A stretch of 64,000 nucleotides of DNA, taken from assembly GCF_954871325.1 (NCBI RefSeq), contig NC_088778.1, positions 3,257,743 through 3,321,742 of the forward strand. Direction: 5' to 3'. The translations under genes were made by a program, and so were the position numbers. The notes beneath the pieces are model-generated. The model ran no database searches. It was not told the DNA's origin and worked only from the letters and a program-made list of their open reading frames with translations. Positions 53,901-64,000 of the stretch are shown here, piece by piece (position 1 is the first letter of the stretch; the number at the start of each line of letters is the position of its first letter). The DNA comes from Gordionus sp. m RMFG-2023. Its lineage: Eukaryota; Nematomorpha; Gordioida; Chordodea; Parachordodidae.

Positions 53901-56900
53901 CATAAATATTTTTTTTGTTAAATGCTCCCCAAAATATATATTATTTAATAAAAAAATATATTAAGCCAACGATATATAAATAAATAATGGGTTCTGGTTC
54001 CAAGCTCTAATTAGGTGGAACCCCATAGTCCGATAAAGTCAAACTATCATAAAAAGTATATATATATATATTTTTTTTTATAAATTTAAAATGAAAAACA
54101 ATAAAAGAGTCTGGAAAATTTTGAAGATCTAGGTCCTTGCGTTGTGCTAGCCAGTCCAGGCATGCTGCAAAACGGGATATCTCGCGAGCTTTTCGAATCT
54201 TGGTGCTCGGATCACAAGAACGGCACTATCATAGCTGGTTACTGTGTCGAAGGCACCCTAGCTAAGGTATACGAATTCCTGAGAGTGTTGTTGAAAGACT
54301 CGTTTTGAGCCAATTTTCTAATTCAATATTTTAGCCAGAAAAATATCGCCTAAGCCTTCGAGATTTCGACGATATGTGTCTAGACCTTCGTACCTTCTAT
54401 GAACAAAATCTTTAGACTTGCGTAATATTTTTCTGGAGCCGTTTTTAAGAATCGCCTCAAAACGAGCCGTTTAACAACACTAGATTTAGGAGTTATTTGG
54501 CAAATATACTAAAAAAAATGATACAATTGTTTTAAAACTGTAAAAAAAAGAGTCCCTATCACCTCTCAAAGCTATATCATCCCCGCACAACTAAAATAAA
54601 TAAATCTGCCTTTAGCAACTACTAATTTTATTGACCAACAAAATAATAAAGTATTATAGATCAAAATTTCTTCCCTTTTATAGTTTTTTTGTGACCAATG
54701 AATCACGCGTTTTACACGTGATATATAAAATCAGGCGATATATGATAGATATATATACATAAAGTACATTGATGTTCCGCGGTAGAAGCAGAACTATTAT
54801 TTTTAATTTTGTAGTTATTTTTGACGTAGACATTAAAGATATAAATAAGTATCGTAGTATCGTTTTGGCCGTTATTATTTTTTTAAATGTTGAAAAGTTA
54901 TGGTAATATTACGATTGTCTAATGAAGGTCGTGGTGGTTCAATCCCGACCGAGATCCTAATCATTGTGAAGAAAAACTTGACATAAACTGGTCTTCAAAA
55001 GTTTGATCTAACCTTTAGTTATGATTAATTGCAGTTGTATGGTTATCTATTATATATATATAAACATTGTATTTTAAAAGTAGCATTTATTACTACTCCA
55101 TTTTTTTAGTCCATACTTTCAGAACCGGACGAAATAACCGCGATGAATGGACAGAGGCTCCCGTTAAGATGTTCGGTAGATTACATTTCCTTTTCCGCTC
55201 ACACCGATTACAAACAGACTAGCGAATTCGTGAGACTCCTGAAGCCGGCTTATGTCGTACGTAATTCTTTTACTCTCCCTAATATTTGCCATATTAAAAG
55301 CATAATTTTTTTTGTATAAGAGTTTCATTTTCTGGGGCTAGATTTATGAAAGGCTGTCAACTCCAAAAAAACGTCTGTCCATCACTTTCTTTCATAAAAT
55401 TAAGCTCCTATATTAGGATTATCCTTTCGTTAGTTTATTTAATATATATATTTATAACGATCGAAGTTTATAATTGTTGGCATGAGTTAATTTTTGAAGA
55501 TTATTAGCTCTCAATTATGTCATATTCGAACAATGTTGAAATTTATTAAAAATAGTCCGTTTCTCATTTTTCAAGTTTTTGATTTTCTATATGTTAAGTA
55601 AGTATATTTTATATAAAGATATTGGTTCACGGAGAACAGAACGAAATGTACAGACTTAAAGCGGCACTGATTCGAGAATACGAAGACGATCCCGACAATA
55701 ATATAGAGATATTCAATCCCAGGAATACGCAGGCCGTGGAATTGTATTTCAGGGGAGAAAAAATGGCCAAGGTAAAAAAGTTATATTTTTTAATATAAAA
55801 ACTTATTTATTTTTTTGTTAATTAAGATTGTAGGAACTTTAGCTATGCATAAACCTAAACCAAATCAAAGAGTGACGGGCATTTTGGTGAAACGCAATTT
55901 CAACTACCACATCATGGACTCGAAAGATATAAATAGTAATGTATAAATTACTTTCTTTTTTTGTGGAACATTACTTTTTTGAATAAATTATTTTCGGAAG
56001 GAAACTCAGGATTTTGAGGGGGTTAGATTCTTTGTATCTGACCCGATTACTAGGGTTGTGATTCCAGCTCTTTTTAATAAGCAACGACTCCTCGATGTAA
56101 CTGTCTTTTAACATTGACACCAATCATTATCGTTGAGAATGATGGTAAGAGATTCTTAGGAATGTAAAAAAATGGTAGAATAACCGCCAAAATTTTATAA
56201 AAAGGGTTTAAGCAAATTATAAAATGATTGCGATAATCAAGAATTTCGCAACAAAATATTAATAAATTATATTTAAGGTGATTTATAAATATTATAAAAA
56301 CTTTCAATAAAATATTGTCGTTGGTACCGTATATAGGAGATTATGTTCCAAGCTTATAGCTAACAGGATTTCTGCACAAGTTTCTAACACACTTCTTCCT
56401 CTTCTATTAGGTGTCGGAACGAGCTCAGGATGTGAAGCGGCTGCATATATGACTCGTATTTAGATTCAGAATGCTACAATCACTCAACACCTTATTAAAA
56501 TCTACTTTAGAAATGCTTACAATAGCATTCACAGAAAAGCAATCATGTCAAAATTCATAAAACATTTCTCAGTTTTAGCAAACTATATCCTTTCATCCTA
56601 TAAGAAACCATCCCATTTGGTATCTGGCCATTATATCTTCCGGAGATTACTTCATCATCAATGTACCATAAATGTAAGGTAGTTATCAAATCATGGATTA
56701 CAAGACAAAATAATATGGAGGCTAGGGGATCACCCTGCTGAATACCTTCAGAAGAGGTTAATATATAATGGCCAGATACCAAATGGGATGGTTTCTTATA
56801 GGATGAAAGGATATAGTTTGTTAAAACTGAGAAATGTTTTATGAATTTTGACATGATTACTTTTCTGTGAATGCTATTGTAAGCATTTCTAATGTCGATT

Positions 56901-59900
56901 TTAATAAGATGTTGAGTAATTGTAGCATTCTGAATCTAAATACGAGTTATATGTGAAGTCGCTTCACATCCTGAGCTCGTTCCGGCACCTAATTGAAGAG
57001 GGAGAAGTATGCTAGAAACTTGTGCAGAAATCCTGCTAGCTATAAGCTTGGAAACATAATCTCATATATACAGCACCAACGGCAATAAACTTTCAATAAA
57101 ATGTTGACAAATGATATTTTATTTTCCACAAGGATTGTAGTAAAAATAATGTTTTAAAAAAAAAATAACAATAAAAATAAGTTGTTTCTGCCATTACATC
57201 TTACCTTAAAAATCTTAAAGGTACGTTATATGCTTACTTAAAATTGATAAAGAAAACAATATCATAAACCACAAAAGATCCTGTATTTTGTGGAGAATAC
57301 TTTGGGAAGTTTATATCAATGGTCGCTAAATCTATTTAATTCTTGTTTGTTAAGCAGATAAAACATAAACCTTTATTTCATCATAAGATTTTGAGAAACT
57401 TTGGTATCATTACATATACAGAGTTCCATCTCATTATTATATCTTGCTCTATAGAAATGGCTTTGGCTTGCTGCAGATCGCATAAAATATCGCACTTGTG
57501 GCATTATGGTATTTTATATATGGCATGAACATGGTAGCCCTTTCATCATCTTAAGCACTTATATAAGATTTTCTTATCGGTCACAAATATACATTTATAT
57601 TTTCTTTTTCTCTGTATGTTACACTTGAAGTATACAAAACATATTTTATATACCTCGCCTCGAATTCACGTTAACTGTGAATGCAGTCTCCAAATTCGAA
57701 TAATTTTTCACGAATCTTTTGACATTGAGCGACAGGCAGTAAATTTTATTTTTTTTTAAACATAATTGGCACGTTTTAAAGTGGCACGCATAAATAACCT
57801 AACTTTGGCCAGATATCTTAGTTTTAATTAATTTTTTTTAAATAAATAAAATCTGGTCAAAACCGTTCTGGGTCATCTTAACTTTTGGAATATAGCAAAT
57901 ATTTCTTTTGAGTGATGGGGAGAGGGGGGGGGGTGGGGGTTGATCATTTCTTTTTTTAAAGATAGTACTACAAAATACAAACATATGATTATACAGAATA
58001 ACCTGTTTAATTTGGGTACCGTTGGAACTTATTATAGTTTCACAATTTTTCGATTAAAAAAAATTTTCTCAGAGTAGTTTATAGGAATTTGAAGAGCATA
58101 AAGTAAACCAGTTTTCAACTGTTCTTTTATATGACTAAATTTATTTTCGAAAAAAACGCGCAGATTACACTGGCCTAACCGTTAATACGGTGACTCAGAG
58201 AATGACGGTACCGTTTACCGGCTCCGTTACGCAATTGAAATCGACGCTGTGTCCCAAATTTATCGCGCGAATAGAGAAGGAACCCGGAAACGAAAAATTC
58301 GCGATAAAGCTTTTTGACGGCAATTTGTCGCTCACCTTGGAAAGGGAGGACGATTTGATAATTTTGGAAGTTTGTTTTACATCTTTTGTTTTAGACCCGC
58401 AGAAGGGTAACCATTTTGGGTTCGGTCCGATTAACACATTCCATTTTTCGGCTTAGGCCGCATTCATAGTGGATCCGATCCGACACGATTTAACAGCTGA
58501 TCGATTTTTAAAATCGGTTTGTGAGAATCAATTTTTCTTTATTAAAACCCCAATATTTCTTAGGTTATTATCATGAATAGAATTAAAGACAAAATTAATA
58601 TTATTACAAAATAATTGATCTCATAAACAGATTTTAAAAATCGATCAGCTGTTAAATCGTGTTGGATCGGATCCACTATGAATGCGGCCTTAGCCTGGGA
58701 ATCAAGGTTTTTTTTTAAAATTGGGTCATTCTAAAATCAGGGTTAGAACAAATCTCTCTTTTTTTTTACTTAGAAATTACAAAATAATTTAAACAAAATT
58801 TGATCGATCTTGCTTCCAGTGTTTACTAAGTTATTTTAGAAGATTTGTTTATCTTGAGGAGTTTTGTGAAAACCCTATATAGTGTCAATTATATCATCTG
58901 TTACCGTCTTAGAGTTGGAGTCGAAAATTTTTTTAAAGTTAAATGACACGTGGCTTAAAATGATCCATCACGTGATTTTTCAACTTAAAAAAAAGAGATC
59001 GGCCATGTTTGGGACCAATTTTTTATGGTTATGGGTTCGCGGGCAGTTATTAATTATTTTTTTAAGGTTTTTTTTTAAAAAAAAAATAAATATTTATTTA
59101 TATATTTAAAATCAAGTGGGAATCTAGTGCTTTGAATGACATGCGTGCCGATGCCTTGATAGCTTGTATTCTTAAACAAGAGACCAGTATTAAAAGTTTA
59201 TATTAAAAAAAAATGGAATTATATATTTTAACCCTTCACTCACATAGACCTTCTCGCACTACTCGTCCAAAAATAAAAATGAGATGTAACTCTTGTGGAG
59301 GGTTTATTTAAAATTTACTACTATCATATATTTTAATTGACACCCCACTATTTCAGGTTTATCAATTCGGTTATAAAGAAAGAAAGAAAGAAACATCAAT
59401 TATAATCTGGGAAAGTTTCACAAAAAGAGGGTATAAAATGTTCCCTCCTAAGTGAGTTGAAGGCATTATGTAGGTCGATTTTGAGAATGCACTGATCATG
59501 TGTATTATGGAGGATGACACGTGTCTAGTGGGATGCAGCCTCACATCCTCCAGGAACATTAAAACCAAGCTGGTTTGGTTGTAGTGGACTGGATAGGTTA
59601 GATTTTATACGGGAGCAAATTATTTTGGAAATGATTCGCCGGAAGAGTGACCCTATTGCAATAGGCCTGATGTCCCCATTGGTTTTATTTAAGGATATTA
59701 AGCGGGCTCCAAAAATGAGGGGCTGAATGGGATTAGGTATATTATTATTAAAGATATGATTAAGCAATATGGTGAATTGTGTAAGTATGTTTTGATATAG
59801 GGGTATAGTTGGTTTAATTATATCTTGGAGATAAATGGCTCGAAAGCCATCGATGCCTCCTGGAGAATCTTTTTTGAATGTCTTTAATCGTCGCCAAATG

Positions 59901-62900
59901 AAATGTATACATCAAACCACCAGCTGACCCTGATTGAATCTGAGATAAGTTTTGTTTTGTATATCAAGAATCTTTCAATATAAAGTAATCTTTAAACATA
60001 ATCATACATAACAATAATATGAACCATGGTGATATGTCCCACATGCTTTAAGAATGTTTCCTTAACAAAAGGAAATAAAATTATTTGTCATGGTAAACGA
60101 GCCAACAGATGCCCTTCATCAGGTACTTTTTTTAACAACAATGAACCTGTAATGCCTCCTTCTTTTCCTTCTCTTATTAATAGTATTAATATGGAATCAA
60201 TACATTCAACTTCAACACAGAAACAATCCCTTTAACTATATCTTCATGCCCAGATAATAACATTAATTCAACCTTTATTGCTGAGGCACAAGAATGGCTA
60301 GAAAAATTTATGAAAGAAAGCCCCCACCCCACAATAGCTCGTATTCCAAAAGGTGCTAGAATTATATTTACACATTTTTTTATAGCTATTTTAACCTCCC
60401 TAAATAAAAATATTAAAAGCTTAGATAATTGGATTAAATTATTATCATTTATATATTTAAATCTACATCTCCCAACATCAAAATCAAACTTAACACAAAG
60501 CATCAAAAAAAATTAAATTAAAATGATAATAGTTACTTTGATATTCCCAAACAACCTCCACATTCTTTCAATAAGCTTTTGACAGATAAAAAAAGGCCAA
60601 ACTTATTGAAAATAAAATAAACCTATGCAATGTAAATTCAGCTATCAACATAGCCTGTTCAAGTGATACTATGGCCCCCAATAATGACATAACTCTCACG
60701 GCCATGCAATCTAAACATCCTCAAGATTTTTCACAAATTATCCTTCCACCATCTAATAATCCCATTCCACTAACCGAGATGGAAATATTGGAAGCAATAA
60801 AGACATTCAAAAAAGATTCTTCAGGAGGCATCGATGGCTTTCGAGCCATTTATCTCCAAGATATAATTAAACCAACTATACCCCTATAACAAAACATACT
60901 AACACAATTCACCATATTGCTTAATCATATCTTTCATAATAATATACCTAATCCCATTCAGCCCATCATTTTTGGAGCCCGCTTAATATCCTTAAATAAA
61001 ACCAATGAGAACATCAGGCCTATTGCAATAGGGTCACTCTTTCGGCGAATCATTTCCAAAATAATTTGCTCTCGTATAAAATCTAAACTATCCAATCTAC
61101 TACAACCAAACCAGCTTGGTGTTCCTGGAGGATGTGAGGCTGCATCCCACTCGACACGTGTCATCCTCCATAATACACATGGTCAATGCGTTCTCAAAAT
61201 CGACCTACACAATGCCTTCAACTCACTTAGGCGGGGACATTTTATACCCTCTTTTTGTGAAACTTTCCCAGATTATACAACATGCATCGCTGCATGTTAC
61301 AACCAACCCACCTTTTTAAAATTTAATGATTCTATTATTCTCTCTAAACAGGGCATCTAACAAGGAGACCCTTTAGGTCCGGCATTATTCCGCTAAGGCA
61401 TTCAATTAATTATAAAAGAGATCTCTTCCAATTCTGATCTTAAATTAAATGTATGGTACCTGGACGATGGCACACCAGCAGGCCCTTATAACGAAATCAT
61501 AAAAATTCCATCAATTATAAATCACTTAACCCCTATTACAGGACCATCACTAAACCCTCATAAGTGTGAATTTTATTCCCCTTCTGAATCGGACTGCCCA
61601 CTCGAAAATTATATTTTAGTGGACAAAGCCAACTTTACCCATACCCATTGAAGGGGAAAAAGCTATATTTCATTTTAGAGATGAATTCCTTGCTAAATTT
61701 AATAGAATGAAAAATATTTTAAAATATTTACCCGCTCATCAGGCTTTCTATTTACTGAAATTTTTTTTATTCATTCTAAAAATTTTACATGCCTTTCGTT
61801 CATCTACAATTTTCACATCCCCTGAGGTATTATTGGAAAGTCCACTTAAAAAATACTCTCGAATCCATATTAACAAATTTTCATCATTCTCCTGGATGCA
61901 ACCCGCTTTTCCACCAAAGCTAGGGTTATAGGTATACAATCCCCCATATCCCTAAGCATTTCAGCCTTTTTATCCTTAGTGGCTAAATTTCCACACACAC
62001 TGGGATACATGTATATCGACCCACATCGTACGGCAACACTAGACCTCTGGAGCAAAAATCGCTCATATCCAGATTCACTAAAACAAAGAGACAGGAACTT
62101 TCCATTGATACAGCATTGCGTTGATTAAGCTGTTCAAAGAAAATCTCCATCGCTCTTTCTCCACCTAAACTTTAACCCAATTATACATGATGACAATAAT
62201 ATGACCCCTCTGCCAGATCCAATAATTCCAACTTCATCCATATGCCATCTAAGATATGAATGGTTAAAAACTGTACCTAGTTCTAATCTAGGCTTGTTAT
62301 TAACCAACAAAGAACTCAGAATAGCCATAGGCCTTTGCTTAGGATGTGAAATCGTAACCTACATCATGCGTCCTATGTGAAACCCAAATCGATAGTCTTG
62401 GACACCACCCCCTTCACTGTCGTTTGTCAAAAGACAGATTACCCAGATATCATGCTATCAATTCAATCATCAACAGAACCTTGAAATCCTCAAATATTCC
62501 CTCCACCCTGGAACCATCCGGCCTCAGCCCCGACAATCAAACCAGACCAGATGGTATGACGCTAGTCCCTTGGAACCAAGGTCTACCTCTCGCCTGGGAT
62601 TATACTTGCGTGGATCGTTTTGCCAGATCTTTTCCTTCCAACTCTTTCACGAAAGCCAAAAACACAAAAACAAACAAATATAGCAACCTTAATAATGTTT
62701 TGTTTGTTCCTGTAGTCTCAGATACCTGTGGATCATTTGGACCCCAAGCTCTAAAATTATTCAAAACAATAGGGCAAAGGTTACGATTAATCACAGGTGA
62801 TCCAAAAGAAGGCTTCTACCTTCGACAGAGAATATCAACTGAAATCTTCCGTTTCTAACTGCATATCCACACATGGGTCTGTAAGCCCCGTTGATCATAC

Positions 62901-63775
62901 CTAATTAAATGTTTAATTAACATTTTATTTAATATAGTTTTTATATAAATTTTATTTTACAAATAGTTCACATGTTATTTTAAATATATATAATTTTAAA
63001 AAAAACCTAAAATTAATGCAATTCATGTATCTATTTAGCAAATCTTTATTATGTGTGTACTATCAACTTATGATCATTTATTTAAAATTTAATTTTTAAA
63101 TCGTAAGCAATCTTTATAAAATAAATAAATTAGGCCATTTTATTATTATTTTTTTTGGATATTTTTAATTATTAAAACTCGTTCTTTTGAAGTAGTCTGT
63201 CTATATCTAGAAAAAGACGAATTATCGCTTAAATTCGATTTTTTTAAAAAAGTATCTGTACATCCCTACTTTCTTAACATGTGTTTGTTTCGATACTTAA
63301 TTTGATCCGCGTTTGAAAATTTTATATAAGTCACATAGGGTTTATTTTTCAGATGATATTTTTTTTTAAAAAAATTAAATTATTTTCCGACTTACCTAAA
63401 GGCGAAAATTGGTTCATGGAACAGCCAAAATTAGAGCCGTCATTCCCTTTAAACGACGATTCCATTTCTGATTTTAAAACGAGTTACTCGGTGACCGATC
63501 AGGACAAAGTTAGTCGCAACCAAAAATCGGCCACTTTCCTCAAGGTCTTGAAACATTTGTTGATAACTAATTTCGGCGAAAACAACGTCATATTCCCTCG
63601 TAACTATAACGCGAGCTCTGTAGAGAACCTCTCCGCCAGTACGAACAGTTTCCTGATGGATGGGTTTGTCAGAATAAATGTCGACGATGACGTATTGCTA
63701 ATCGATTTAAAAGATATTAAGGTTATTAATAATTCTTATTTTAGAAGTGTAAATTGTGATAACCATGCAAAATGA
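44931..63775 (+). CDS. CPSF3: CPSF73/CPSF3, mRNA 3'-end processing endonuclease (15 exons)
   Basis: Catalytic subunit of the cleavage and polyadenylation complex in the nucleus, cutting pre-mRNA before poly(A) addition. Exons: 44931-45001, 45047-45110, 45162-45259, 45328-45456, 45573-45657, 50707-50799, 51258-51347, 52450-52603, 52907-53091, 54108-54266, 55110-55256, 55619-55771, 55827-55935, 58164-58369, 63353-63775. The sum is 2,166 bases, 721 residues; the human protein has 684. The metallo-beta-lactamase motif HFHLDHCG gives ligands H78, H80, D82 and H83. H165 (GHVLGAAMF), D186 (LLYTGDFSR), H407 (ISFSAHTDY) and H429 (LVHGEQNE) complete the zinc site. The beta-CASP domain ([24 protein letters not shown]) sits between them and the RNA-processing KRNFNYHI motif follows. 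The start at 44931 gives the usual short leader before [10 protein letters not shown]. The last two exons are diverged but keep the C-terminal pattern [15 protein letters not shown]. Least certain is the exon 14/15 junction: an alternative donor at 58407 with an acceptor near 63407 is also in phase. Confidence 0.93.
46538..48446 (+). mobile_element. hAT transposon (GC-rich ends) with transposase remains
   Basis: The 1,909-bp element starts CAAAGACCTGCAGGCCCAG and ends ACCTCTGCAGGTCTCTG. It is flanked by a perfect 8-bp duplication, ATGATAAT, at 46530-46537 and 48447-48454, which fixes both ends. Both subterminal regions carry repeated CCGGGCCGGGCC blocks with AT spacers. The centre (47232-47625) encodes parts of a hAT transposase, including the C-terminal dimerisation segment ([18 protein letters not shown], then [14 protein letters not shown] and [14 protein letters not shown]). 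A stop near 47421 separates the two open pieces, and most of the catalytic domain is absent, so it is non-autonomous. Confidence 0.88.
46873..47057. repeat. ~83-bp direct duplication inside the hAT element
   Basis: AAGTATTA..ATATAT through CAATCAAATAAAGGAATATC is present at 46873-46954 and, slightly changed, at 46975-47057. Confidence 0.75.
50360..50551. mobile_element. TA-type palindromic MITE in CPSF73 intron 5
   Basis: Begins GTATTGTTAAATGGCCC, with CGGCCAACTCATTATTATCC and ACGAGCCCTTTTACAGCAC at the far end. It lies 155 bp upstream of exon 6. Confidence 0.65.
50800..51257 (+). other. CPSF73 intron 6
   Basis: 458 bp from GTATTATAC to AATACAG. AT-rich with homopolymer runs; no element recognised. 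Confidence 0.85.
51348..52449 (+). other. CPSF73 intron 7
   Basis: 1.1 kb from GTTTCATTTAG to CACGATTAG. It contains the MITE at 51555 and a single end of the AGTGCGCACAAATTGA family at about 51910. The segment 52263-52440 is GC-richer, but I see no exon in it. Confidence 0.85.
51555..51735. mobile_element. diverged TA-type palindromic MITE in CPSF73 intron 7
   Basis: Keeps GCCGGAAGATTTTGGATCAT, GATATCTATTAGCGAAATTTC and AGAATATTGAGTTAACT of the family. Ends have decayed. Confidence 0.55.
53576..53787. mobile_element. TA-flanked palindromic MITE in CPSF73 intron 9
   Basis: Starts GTAATTGTTAAACGGCC and ends CAAGCCATTTAACAACAC, with TA on both sides. The interior contains AACGGCTAACTCAGTATTTT and CGGCACAAAGGTTTGGGCAT. 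Confidence 0.75.
54285..54480. mobile_element. TA-type palindromic MITE 18 bp after CPSF73 exon 10
   Basis: Starts GTGTTGTTGAAAGACTCG and ends ACGAGCCGTTTAACAACAC. It begins only 18 bases past the exon 10 donor at 54267, close enough to overlap the extended donor region. Confidence 0.75.
55936..58163 (+). other. CPSF73 intron 13 (2.2 kb)
   Basis: Donor GTAATG, acceptor ACGCGCAG. It hosts the palindromic LINE fragment at 56320-57089. From 57100 to 58160 only AT-rich filler is seen, with one pogo-like end (CAGAATAACCTGTTTAATTT) at 57993 that has no partner. Confidence 0.85.
56320..57089 (-). mobile_element. palindromic LINE reverse-transcriptase fragment
   Basis: On the minus strand a LINE reverse-transcriptase piece runs from about 57089 to 56640, including the conserved [16 protein letters not shown] block and the catalytic LWYIDD motif near 56660. 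The segment 56320-56637 on the plus strand is a second, inverted copy of the upstream part ([24 protein letters not shown]), so about 320 bp on either side of a 120-bp loop are complementary. Both copies have stops and frame changes. The blocks resemble the LINE at 60026-62870 and probably belong to the same clade. Confidence 0.8.
58456..58689. mobile_element. PIF/Harbinger-type MITE
   Basis: The 234-bp element has ends GGCCGCATTCATAGTGGATC / GATCCACTATGAATGCGGCC and TTA on each side. The subterminal CAGCTGATCGATTTTTAAAA is mirrored at the other end. It is the single-unit form of the duplicated copy at 8672-9111. Confidence 0.85.
59390..59935 (-). mobile_element. inverted partial copy of the RLE-type LINE
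   Basis: The minus strand encodes the same reverse-transcriptase segment as the plus-strand element at about 60797-61290, including [18 protein letters not shown] and PGGCEAASH. It runs from the GGIDGF-type block to the segment after RRG-H-FIP and is interrupted at a few places. It lies head to head with the larger copy, separated by about 90 bp. Confidence 0.8.
60026..62910 (+). mobile_element. decayed LINE with C-terminal restriction-like endonuclease
   Basis: Order of parts: an N-terminal zinc-finger-like segment ([14 protein letters not shown]...[10 protein letters not shown], 60026-60120); the reverse-transcriptase lead-in [15 protein letters not shown] (about 60770); RT blocks [36 protein letters not shown] and [13 protein letters not shown] (60990-61390); catalytic [11 protein letters not shown] near 61455; a zinc knuckle C-x2-C...HHPLHC near 62370-62420; then a PD-(D/E)XK-type segment with [10 protein letters not shown] and LAWDYTCVD (62530-62620), ending at 62858. 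The architecture matches early-branching, site-preferring LINEs (R2/R4/NeSL/Hero type); I cannot place the clade more exactly. Several stops and frame changes split it into separate open pieces, so it is inactive. The 3' end is approximate. Confidence 0.85.
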
Positions 63776-64000
63776 ACTAAAGTCGTTATTGAAAACAATC
63801 TTTGATGTTTATGCTGATTACATTTTAATAAGTGCTTGATAGTTGATTACTCCCACCTCCAATAATGATTTTTCAAAATGGTGGCTCAAGTTTATTCTAA
63901 AACTATATAAACTTATTGGGGTTGACCTCCTTTTAAAAATTATATTTTTTTAAACATATAATAGAATATCAAATGCGAAAATGAAGAATTGAAGAATACT
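63776..64000 (+). other. sequence after CPSF73 stop
   Basis: Probable 3' untranslated region and flank. No canonical AATAAA is seen in the first 100 bases; AATAAG occurs near 63828. Confidence 0.4.

Larger units (their letters stand above)
58370..63352 (+). other. CPSF73 intron 14 (5 kb)
   Basis: Donor GTTTGT, acceptor TTTTTCAG in the preferred model. It contains a PIF/Harbinger MITE and a LINE with an inverted partial copy. The stretches 58690-59380 and 62930-63352 show nothing but AT-rich filler. Confidence 0.75.

Noticed and set aside
54905-54970. tRNA gene
   Set aside because: GGTTCAATCCC matches a pol III B box and sits between GGTCG and CGACC, but no A box, anticodon arm or acceptor stem can be drawn upstream. 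At most a tRNA-derived remnant.
58382-58394. 25-bp intron ending TTTTGTTTTAG (from 58370) inside exon 14
   Set aside because: Far shorter than the shortest supported intron here (45 bp), and the resulting frame does not resemble the CPSF73 C-terminus.
56320-62910. LTR- or retrovirus-type element
   Set aside because: Reverse-transcriptase blocks are LINE-type, with no terminal direct repeats, protease, integrase or RNase H region.

Overview
The window is AT-rich nuclear DNA from a eukaryote, most likely an invertebrate animal. Genes are split by GT-AG introns, and intergenic and intronic DNA is packed with MITEs, DNA transposons, LINE fragments and long microsatellites. One gene, the mRNA 3'-end endonuclease CPSF73/CPSF3, is unmistakable and metazoan-like. 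Its first introns are 45, 51 and 68 bp, while later ones reach 5 kb. Short introns with AT-rich DNA would suit several invertebrate groups, for example flatworms, but the sequence does not settle the lineage.

Layout. 1-2871: no gene seen, MITEs only. 2872-32480: one large plus-strand gene of unknown family ('gene A'). A reading-phase-consistent model has 12 exons: 2872-2927, 11040-11458, 11889-12213, 12330-12444, 12498-12658, 15603-15662, 16361-16538, 16843-16901, 17067-17227, 17266-17293, 17633-30967 and 31421-32480, giving about 5,318 residues. The N-terminal third of the exons encodes Gln/Pro/Ser-rich disordered sequence. The 13.3-kb exon encodes about 24 tandem units of 153-167 residues. 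Each unit carries two related half-repeats built on R-R-x-S-H-K-[ED]-x-A-x-L-[KR]-H and ending Y-H-E-H-[LV]-P. This gene is the main novelty candidate.

32481-44930: about 12.4 kb with no recognisable gene, holding MITEs, palindromes and an 860-bp GAAA microsatellite. 44931-63775: CPSF73 on the plus strand, reconstructed as 15 exons and about 721 residues with all metal ligands present. Its big introns host a Tc1-like fold-back element with a nested hAT (intron 5), a palindromic LINE reverse-transcriptase fragment (intron 13), and a PIF/Harbinger MITE plus a decayed restriction-like-endonuclease LINE with an inverted partner (intron 14).

The mobile DNA falls into families recognisable by terminal repeats and target duplications: a short hAT MITE (CAGAGTTG ends, 8-bp duplications), a GC-rich hAT family with one long copy holding transposase remains, a TA-flanked palindromic MITE with about ten copies (four in CPSF73 introns), a TTA-flanked PIF/Harbinger MITE, and single pogo-like and other inverted-repeat elements. 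No functional link between gene A and CPSF73 is apparent. No retroviral or LTR-type element, CRISPR array, rRNA or convincing tRNA was seen.
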